28,920 nucleotides of DNA from DATFYM01 sp035315065 (lineage in GTDB: Bacteria > Acidobacteriota > Terriglobia > UBA7540): positions 1 through 28,920 of the forward strand of contig DATFYM010000055.1 of NCBI GenBank assembly GCA_035315065.1. Reading direction: 5' to 3'. Of this stretch, positions 23,735-28,920 are shown piece by piece (the first letter of the stretch is position 1; every line of letters starts with the position of its first letter). A model generated the notes under the pieces. The model did no database searches. It was given only the letters and a program-made list of their open reading frames with translations, and was not told the DNA's origin. The translations under genes and the position numbers were made by a program.

Positions 23735-24408
23735 GCAGCGACTGGTTCCGCCGCCTTCTCCAACACCCGGCGCTTCTTCTGCTCCAGGATCTCGCCGTTG
23801 TAGACCCAGCACTTGACGCCGATAATGCCATAGGTGGTCATCGCCTCGGCCGTTCCGTAGTCGATATCAGCCCGCAGAGTGTGGAGCGGCAATCGACCCT
23901 GCAGGTACCACTCCGATCGGGCGATTTCCGCGCCGTTCAGCCGGCCGCCGCAGCGTACCTTGATGCCCTTACAGCCGAAGCGTAATGCTGAGTCCACCGC
24001 TTTGCGCATGGCGCGCCGGAAAGCGACGCGCTTCTCAAGCTGCAGGGCAATCGATTCCGCCACCAGCGTGGCGTTCAACTCCGGCCGGTGAACCTCCTGG
24101 ATATTGATGGGCAGCACCTCGCGTCCAGTGCGCTTGTGCACTGCTTGCCGCAGTCGGTCGATCTCCGCCCCCTTGCGCCCGATGATGATGCCCGGTCGGG
24201 CGGTGTGAATGGTAATCTTGAGCTTGTTGCCGGGCCGCTCGATTTCAATGGAAGCCACACCCGCGCTGCGGAGCTCCGCCTTGAGATACTTCTTGAGCTT
24301 CAAGTCCTCGTGCAGAAGGCCGGCGTAGTCTTTCTTAGCGAACCAACGCGACTTCCACGTCTTGTTGTAACCTAACCGGAATCCGAAAGGATGAACCTTC
24401 TGACCCAC
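23719..24408 (-). CDS. rpsC: 30S ribosomal protein S3
   Basis: 229 residues. The KH domain has ARPGIIIGRKGAEIDRLR (~70-87). S3 lines the mRNA entry tunnel. The start codon is GTG, seven bases after GGAGG (MGQKVHPFGFRLG). The last residues AMASA and the stop are encoded by the heptad repeat that fills the gap to rplP, so the natural C-terminus appears to have been replaced. Confidence 0.98.
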   Translation of the reverse strand: MGQKVHPFGFRLGYNKTWKSRWFAKKDYAGLLHEDLKLKKYLKAELRSAGVASIEIERPGNKLKITIHTARPGIIIGRKGAEIDRLRQAVHKRTGREVLPINIQEVHRPELNATLVAESIALQLEKRVAFRRAMRKAVDSALRFGCKGIKVRCGGRLNGAEIARSEWYLQGRLPLHTLRADIDYGTAEAMTTYGIIGVKCWVYNGEILEQKKRRVLEKAAEPVAAMASA

Positions 24409-24425
24409 CTGGTATCCTCCTTGTG

Positions 24426-24442
24426 GCGAGCACGCGGCTCGC
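24426..24442 (-). promoter_or_regulatory. Compact GC hairpin between rplV and rpsC
   Basis: GCGAGC-ACGCG-GCTCGC has 6-bp arms. It is located between the rplV stop and the GGAGG site of rpsC. Confidence 0.55.
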
Positions 24443-24444
24443 GA

Positions 24445-24789
24445 CTACTTCTTTTCGCCTTCCTCAACCACTACCGTAATATGGCTCGTGCGCCGCTGAT
24501 AGCGGTAAGCACGACCCATGGGTGCCGGTCGGACCCGCTTCGCACGGGTGGCATCGTTGACATAAGCTTTCGACACCACCAGCCGATCCACATCCACCGA
24601 GTCGGACGTCTGCTCCGCGTTGGCGATCGCGGATCGCAACACCTTCTCGATCTCGCGCGTTACCCGCTTCTTGGTGGCGTGCAGGATGCTGATCGCTTCA
24701 CCGGCGTGGTGGCCGCGGATCAGGTCAATCACCAGCCGCGCCTTCTGTGGCGAAACTCGAATGTATTTGGCTGTCGCTTGCGCTTCCAT
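24445..24789 (-). CDS. rplV: 50S ribosomal protein L22
   Basis: 114 residues from MEAQATAKYIRVSPQKARLV. It lines the exit tunnel. The tunnel-loop region RVRPAPMGRAYRYQRRTSHI (~85-104) is typical. The open frame extends ~88 codons upstream into rpsS, but that part is a shadow. No strong ribosome site is seen. Confidence 0.98.
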   Translation of the reverse strand: MEAQATAKYIRVSPQKARLVIDLIRGHHAGEAISILHATKKRVTREIEKVLRSAIANAEQTSDSVDVDRLVVSKAYVNDATRAKRVRPAPMGRAYRYQRRTSHITVVVEEGEKK

Positions 24790-24818
24790 CGGTTCGCTTC
24801 CGCTCCGGAGTTGGACTC

Positions 24819-25151
24819 CTACTGGCTCGCTCCGCCCGCCGGGGCCGCCGCCCGCGGTGGCGGAGCGGCAGCGGCGGTCTTCTCCGCCGCCACCTTGACG
24901 CTGTGACCCTTGAAGGTGCGCGTAGGGGCGAATTCGCCCAGCTTGTGGCCCACCATGTTTTCGGTGATGTACACCGGGATAAACTTCTTCCCGTTGTGGA
25001 CAGCCACCGTGTGCCCAACCATCTCGGGGATAATGGTCGAGCGTCGCGACCACGTCTTGACGACTTTCTTTTCGAACCGCCGGTTCAGCAGCTCGATCTT
25101 CTTCATCAGGTGATCGTCAACGAACGGACCCTTCTTCAGCGACCTCCCCAA
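24819..25151 (-). CDS. rpsS: 30S ribosomal protein S19
   Basis: 110 residues, against ~92 typically. MGRSLKKGPFVDDHLMKKI and GHKLGEFAPTRTFKGH are characteristic of the small-subunit head protein. The extra tail is Ala/Pro-rich (AEKTAAAAPPPRAAAPAG). The start codon is TTG, with GGAGG five bases upstream. Confidence 0.98.
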   Translation of the reverse strand: MGRSLKKGPFVDDHLMKKIELLNRRFEKKVVKTWSRRSTIIPEMVGHTVAVHNGKKFIPVYITENMVGHKLGEFAPTRTFKGHSVKVAAEKTAAAAPPPRAAAPAGGASQ

Positions 25152-25164
25152 TGCGGCCTCCTGT

Positions 25165-25989
25165 CTACTTCCCCCGCCGTTTCACAATGAAACGGTTCGT
25201 CTGCTTGTTGTTGCGCGTCTTGTATCCGCGCGTCGGCTTACCCCAAGGCGTTACCGGGTGCCGTCCGCCCGAAGTCTTGCCTTCACCGCCGCCGTGGGGA
25301 TGGTCCACCGGATTCTTGGCCACACCCCGAACCGTTGGCCGGCGGCCCAGCCAGCGGCCCCTTCCCGCTTTGCCGATGGTGATGTTCTCGTGGTCCAGGT
25401 TCCCCACTTGGCCGATCGAAGCCATGCAGGCAACGTGAACTAATCGGACCTCGCCGGATGGCAACCGCACCTGAGCGTAGTCGCCCTCTTTCGAGAGTAA
25501 CTGCGCGGAGCCGCCAGCGCCCCGCACGAGCTGACCACCCTTGCCCGGACGCAGCTCAATATTGTGAACCATCGTTCCCACCGGGATACTGCGCAAGGGT
25601 AGCGCGTTGCCCACTACGATGTCCGCCTCGGGGCCCGAGACCACATGGTCTCCGACCTTCAGGCCCAGCGGATGTAGGATGTAACGCTTTTCGCCGTCCG
25701 CATAATGCAAGAGCGAAATCAGCGCCGACCGGTTCGGGTCGTACTCGACGCTAGCGACGCGCGCCGGGATTCCCACCTTGTCGCGCTTGAAATCGATCAC
25801 CCGATAGTGACGCTTGTGGCCGCCGCCCCGCCGCCAGATCGTCAAGCGCCCGAGATTGTTTCGGCCGGAAATGCGGTCTTTCGGCTCAAGCAGGGGCTTG
25901 TGAGGCTCCGACGTCGTGATTTCGTCTAACGTCAGTTGCGTCTGAAAGCGCCGTGTCTCGGTATACGGTCTGAAGCTCTTTATGCCCAT
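25165..25989 (-). CDS. rplB: 50S ribosomal protein L2
   Basis: 274 residues, the usual length. It is needed for subunit association and peptidyl-transferase centre folding. The C-terminal VDHPHGGGEGKTSGGRHPV contains the conserved histidine of the family. It starts MGIKSFRPYTETRRF and is followed by rpsS after 13 bases. Confidence 0.99.
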   Translation of the reverse strand: MGIKSFRPYTETRRFQTQLTLDEITTSEPHKPLLEPKDRISGRNNLGRLTIWRRGGGHKRHYRVIDFKRDKVGIPARVASVEYDPNRSALISLLHYADGEKRYILHPLGLKVGDHVVSGPEADIVVGNALPLRSIPVGTMVHNIELRPGKGGQLVRGAGGSAQLLSKEGDYAQVRLPSGEVRLVHVACMASIGQVGNLDHENITIGKAGRGRWLGRRPTVRGVAKNPVDHPHGGGEGKTSGGRHPVTPWGKPTRGYKTRNNKQTNRFIVKRRGK

Positions 25990-26008
25990 GTCCTTCTTCC
26001 AGCTCGTT

Positions 26009-26023
26009 GGAGCCGTCGGCTCC
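26009..26023 (-). promoter_or_regulatory. Compact GC hairpin between rplW and rplB
   Basis: GGAGCCG-T-CGGCTCC (realistically a 6-bp stem with a 3-base loop). It lies just upstream of the rplB ribosome site. Confidence 0.5.
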
Positions 26024-26034
26024 CAACCTTGGGA

Positions 26035-26331
26035 CTATGCGTTATCAACAAACTCCGGCATCTTTTGATCGGCCCTCAACTTCACGAGCGCCTTCTTCCA
26101 ATCCGGCCGCGAGCCGACGTTCCGGCCACGGCGACGCGTCTTACCATGGAAGATGGCGGTCCGAACCGATTCCACCTTGACCTTGAACAATTTCTCCACT
26201 GCCTGCCGAATCTCAACCTTGTTCGCGCCCGCCTCCACTCTGAAGGCAAGAGTGCGATTGCGCTCTTTCTCGTCCATCGCCTTCTCAGTAATGAGCGGCT
26301 TTTGCAGAATCTGGTACGGCGTCTTGGTCAT
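26035..26331 (-). CDS. rplW: 50S ribosomal protein L23
   Basis: 98 residues. It is the exit-tunnel docking site for trigger factor and SRP. Typical segments: ILQKPLITEKAMDEKER (~8-24), VEAGANKVEIRQAVEKLFKV and a basic loop KTRRRGRNVGSRPDWKKA. Its ATG overlaps the rplD stop as ATGA. Confidence 0.98.
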   Translation of the reverse strand: MTKTPYQILQKPLITEKAMDEKERNRTLAFRVEAGANKVEIRQAVEKLFKVKVESVRTAIFHGKTRRRGRNVGSRPDWKKALVKLRADQKMPEFVDNA

Positions 26332-26951
26332 CGCAGCGCCTCCGCCAGCCGCGCGAGCGCGCCCTCGGAAATCAGCAGCCCGTCGTGACTGAGGACATGG
26401 TAAGGATGGATCTCATGGCGTCGCATCAGGTCGCAACCCTGGATATTGCGGGAGGAAAGCTCCAGGTTGCGGTTCAGTTGATCGTCGATCACCAGCACCG
26501 TCTTCCCGACGCCCAGCTTCTTGAGTGCGCCCGCAAAACCCTTCGTCTTCGCCTCCGCGATCACGAGCTCCTCGACCACTGTCAGCTTGTGCTCCTGGTA
26601 CTTGGCCGCCAACGCCGATCGCAACGCGCCCCGCAACATTTTCTTGGGGATCTCGTAGGAATAGTCTCGCGGCACCGGACCATGGGCAATCGAGCCATGG
26701 CGCCAGAGCGAGCTCCGGGTACTCCCCACGCGAGCCCGACCAGTTCCCTTCTGCCGCCAGGGCTTCTTGCCACCGCCCGAGACTTCGCCGCGGCTTTTCG
26801 TCTTGTGAGTGCCTCGCCGCTGGCTCGCCAGGTAGGCCTTCACCGATTCCCAGAGCAAGCTCTGATTGGGAGGGGTCGCGAACACCTCATCAGACAACTC
26901 GAGTTGTCTGACGGTCGCGCCTTCCAGATTCTTCACTTCCAGGGTAGCCAT
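26328..26951 (-). CDS. rplD: 50S ribosomal protein L4
   Basis: 207 residues. The tunnel loop RGTHKTKSRGEVSGGGKKPW (~46-65) and RQKGTGRARVGSTRSSLWRH are characteristic. In E. coli L4 represses its own operon; whether that holds here cannot be read. It is coupled to rplW. Confidence 0.98.
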   Translation of the reverse strand: MATLEVKNLEGATVRQLELSDEVFATPPNQSLLWESVKAYLASQRRGTHKTKSRGEVSGGGKKPWRQKGTGRARVGSTRSSLWRHGSIAHGPVPRDYSYEIPKKMLRGALRSALAAKYQEHKLTVVEELVIAEAKTKGFAGALKKLGVGKTVLVIDDQLNRNLELSSRNIQGCDLMRRHEIHPYHVLSHDGLLISEGALARLAEALR

Positions 26952-26995
26952 ATCAGGTGCCCGGTGGTTTGTCTCCCTTGTTTCTCTTCTCTTGC

Positions 26996-27030
26996 CTGCC
27001 TACTGCCTTCTGCTTTCTGCTTTCTGCCTT
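26996..27030. repeat. Single-arm heptad repeat between rplC and rplD (CTGCTTT family)
   Basis: Units CTGCCTA, CTGCCTT, CTGCTTT, CTGCTTT and CTGCCTT fill part of the 82-base gap without a complementary arm. The same family lies at 2068-2095. Confidence 0.7.
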
Positions 27031-27033
27031 CTC

Positions 27034-27675
27034 TTATTTGTGTGGCGCTCGCGCCTTGCGGACGACCACGTAAGCGCCCTTGGGCCCCGGCACGGCGCCC
27101 TGAATCACCAGTGTGTGATCGTCAGGAAAAACCTGCACCACGCGCAGGTTTCGCACGGTCACGCGATCCACTCCCATATGCCCGGCCGCCCGCATCCCGG
27201 GCAAGACGCGAGACGGAAACGCGGAAGCGCCGATGGAACCGGGCGCGCGGTGAAACATCGAGCCGTGCGCCTCGCCACCGCCGCCAAAATGATGGCGCTT
27301 GTGAACACCCGCAAAGCCCCGCCCCTTGGAAACGCCCGTGACGTCCACTAACTCATCCACCGCGAACTGATCGACCAGAACCTTGTCGCCGGCCTTCACT
27401 TCTTCAGTCCCTGAGCCCAGCCGTACCTCGCGCAAGAAGCGCGAAGGGTTCGCTTGCGCTTTCTTAAAGTGCCCAGCCAGCGCTTGGGTCTGACGCTTCG
27501 GAGCCGGGAACTCCACCAAGCCGAGTTGCACCGCTTCGTAGCCGTCCTTGGCGGCCGTCTTGCGCTGGATCACCACGCAAGGTCCCGCCTTCAGAACAGT
27601 GGCCGGAACCACATCGCCGTTGGCACGAAAGATCTGGGTCATGCCCAGCTTTTTCCCAAGAATTGCACCCACCAT
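27034..27675 (-). CDS. rplC: 50S ribosomal protein L3
   Basis: 213 residues from MVGAILGKKLGMTQIF; an upstream GTG (27684) would add MIN and is less likely. It reaches towards the peptidyl-transferase centre. KGRGFAGVHKRHHFGGG (~119-135) and RAAGHMGVDRVTVRNLRV are typical. Confidence 0.98.
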   Translation of the reverse strand: MVGAILGKKLGMTQIFRANGDVVPATVLKAGPCVVIQRKTAAKDGYEAVQLGLVEFPAPKRQTQALAGHFKKAQANPSRFLREVRLGSGTEEVKAGDKVLVDQFAVDELVDVTGVSKGRGFAGVHKRHHFGGGGEAHGSMFHRAPGSIGASAFPSRVLPGMRAAGHMGVDRVTVRNLRVVQVFPDDHTLVIQGAVPGPKGAYVVVRKARAPHK

Positions 27676-27686
27676 GTTGATCACTC

Positions 27687-27701
27687 GCGGCGTTCCGCCG
27701 C
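27687..27701 (-). promoter_or_regulatory. Compact GC hairpin upstream of rplC
   Basis: GCGGCG-TTC-CGCCGC, 6-bp arms. It lies 11 bases before the rplC ATG, where the ribosome site would be expected. Confidence 0.5.
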
Positions 27702-27717
27702 CCGCCAGATTACGTTC

Positions 27718-28044
27718 TTACGGATGTTCCTTGCCGAACGCCTTGATTTCAATGTCCACGCCCGACGGCAAGTCCAGCTTGGTCAGATCTTCGATCGTCT
27801 TCGGAGTGGGTTCGAGAATGTCGATCAATCGCTTGTGCGTCCGAATCTCGAACTGCTCCCGCGACTTCTTGTCGGTGTGAGGCGACCGCAGGACACAATA
27901 CTTGTTCTTGATCGTCGGCAGCGGAATCGGTCCCGCCACCTGCGCGCCTGTCCGCTTCGCGGTCGAAACGATTTCGGCCGCAGACTGGTCCAGTATCCTG
28001 TGATCGTAAGCCTTCAGCCGGATCCTGATCTTCTGATGCAGCAT
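27718..28044 (-). CDS. rpsJ: 30S ribosomal protein S10
   Basis: 108 residues: QKIRIRLKAYDHRILDQSA (~4-22) and the loop YCVLRSPHTDKKSREQFEIR. It is a small-subunit head protein and also the NusB partner in antitermination. It starts 11 bases after tuf, so no separate S10 leader is present. Confidence 0.98.
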   Translation of the reverse strand: MLHQKIRIRLKAYDHRILDQSAAEIVSTAKRTGAQVAGPIPLPTIKNKYCVLRSPHTDKKSREQFEIRTHKRLIDILEPTPKTIEDLTKLDLPSGVDIEIKAFGKEHP

Positions 28045-28055
28045 AGCCCCCGCTT

Positions 28056-28920
28056 TTATTGGATGATCTCCGTCACGGTACCTGCGCCCACCGTGTGCCC
28101 GCCTTCGCGAATCGCGAACCGCAACCCCTTCTCCATCGCGATCGGTGTGATCAACTCGATCGCCAGGCTCACGTTGTCCCCCGGCATCACCATCTCCGTC
28201 CCCGTCGGCAGCTCCGCCACGCCCGTCACGTCCGTGGTGCGGAAGTAGAACTGCGGCCGATAGCCCTTAAAGAACGGCGTGTGCCGCCCCCCTTCTTCCT
28301 TGGTCAAAATGTACGTCTCCGCCTTGAACTTGGTGTGCGGCGTAATCGACCCCGGCTTCGCCAGCACCATCCCGCGCTCCACATCGTCCTTCTCCGTGCC
28401 CCGCAGAAGGATCCCCACGTTGTCCCCAGCCTGCCCTTCGTCCAGCAACTTCTTGAACATCTCCACCCCGGTTACCACCCGCTTGAACGGCTCCGGCCGC
28501 AGGCCCACGATCTCCACTTCTTCCTGGATCTTCACCTTCCCGCGTTCGATCCGCCCCGTCACCACCGTCCCCCGTCCCGAGATCGAGAAAATGTCTTCCA
28601 CCGGCATCAGAAAAGGCTTGTCAATCTGCCGCTCCGGCATCGGAATGTAGCTGTCCACCGCGTCCATCAACTCGTGGATCGATTTCTCCCACGCCGCGTC
28701 CCCTTCCAGGGCCTTCAGCGCGCTCCCCCGTATCACCGGTATCTTGTCCCCAGGAAACTGGTACTTATTCAACAAATCCCGTACTTCCATTTCCACCAGG
28801 TCCAATAACTCCGCATCTTCCACCGCGTCGCACTTGTTCATGTACACCACGATGTACGGCACGTTCACCTGCCGCGCCAAGAGCACGTGCTCCCGCGTCT
28901 GCGGCATCGGCCCGTCCGTC
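28056..28920 (-). CDS. tuf: Elongation factor Tu, 5' part outside window
   Basis: 287 C-terminal residues of a ~395-residue GTPase that delivers aminoacyl-tRNA to the ribosome. Visible are DGPMPQTREHVLLARQ, the G4 motif NKCD, the G5 region GSALKALEGD, domain II (GRGTVVTGRIERGKV) and domain III up to the stop. It is the most upstream gene of the ribosomal run seen here; fusA and the str operon would be expected beyond the edge. Confidence 0.98.
   Translation of the reverse strand, partial: TDGPMPQTREHVLLARQVNVPYIVVYMNKCDAVEDAELLDLVEMEVRDLLNKYQFPGDKIPVIRGSALKALEGDAAWEKSIHELMDAVDSYIPMPERQIDKPFLMPVEDIFSISGRGTVVTGRIERGKVKIQEEVEIVGLRPEPFKRVVTGVEMFKKLLDEGQAGDNVGILLRGTEKDDVERGMVLAKPGSITPHTKFKAETYILTKEEGGRHTPFFKGYRPQFYFRTTDVTGVAELPTGTEMVMPGDNVSLAIELITPIAMEKGLRFAIREGGHTVGAGTVTEIIQ

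Overview
The window is a GC-rich bacterial chromosome segment dominated by one long, minus-strand ribosomal protein locus (S10, spc and alpha operons fused into a single run). The gene order, the short zinc-type S14, the guaB-VanZ pair and the style of the intergenic repeats suggest an Acidobacteriota-like soil bacterium. That placement is inference, because no 16S or other decisive marker is present.

Layout, left to right. 1-1298 (-): a dihydropyrimidinase/D-hydantoinase gene, cut by the left edge, with a good promoter. 1299-2776: a gene-free, AT-richer stretch with three imperfect copies of a ~160-bp repeat and short-tandem-repeat arms. 2777-4595 (-): a two-gene RiPP (ribosomally made, modified peptide) locus. 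It has a small precursor with a Nif11/nitrile-hydratase-type leader and an extremely tyrosine-rich core, followed by a radical SAM/SPASM maturase with a fused C-terminal PqqD-like domain. 5038-6458 (-): a PHP-domain phosphoesterase overlapping a PAP2 phosphatase. 6958-8103 (+): an MGDG-synthase-like glycosyltransferase. 8469-10401 (+): guaB (IMP dehydrogenase) and a VanZ-like membrane protein. 10578-28920 (-): tuf(partial)-rpsJ-rplC-D-W-B-rpsS-rplV-rpsC-rplP-rpmC-rpsQ-rplN-X-E-rpsN-rpsH-rplF-R-rpsE-rpmD-rplO-secY-adk-map-infA-rpmJ-rpsM-K-D-rpoA-rplQ.

Two things stand out. First, the precursor/maturase pair. The core has nine Tyr in 20 residues and no Cys or Thr, arranged as repeated aromatic-X-[R/H/D] triplets, next to a radical SAM enzyme with a built-in peptide-recognition-like domain. 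This could be a tyrosine cross-linking or other carbon-centred modification system; the product is unknown. Second, about half of the junctions between the housekeeping genes of the ribosomal locus are filled by long hairpins. Their arms are short tandem repeats, usually with a 7-base unit. The unit sequence differs from junction to junction, but the same few families recur at distant loci. They start at or within a few bases of the upstream stop codon and end close to the downstream ribosome binding site; at rpsC the repeat supplies the stop and the last few codons. The S10 part has instead compact GC-rich hairpins.

The ribosomal locus supplies ribosomal proteins, the secretion channel SecY, adenylate kinase, methionine aminopeptidase, IF-1 and RNA polymerase alpha in one transcription direction. 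Convergent guaB-vanZ is separated from it by a large repeat hairpin that probably ends transcription from both sides.
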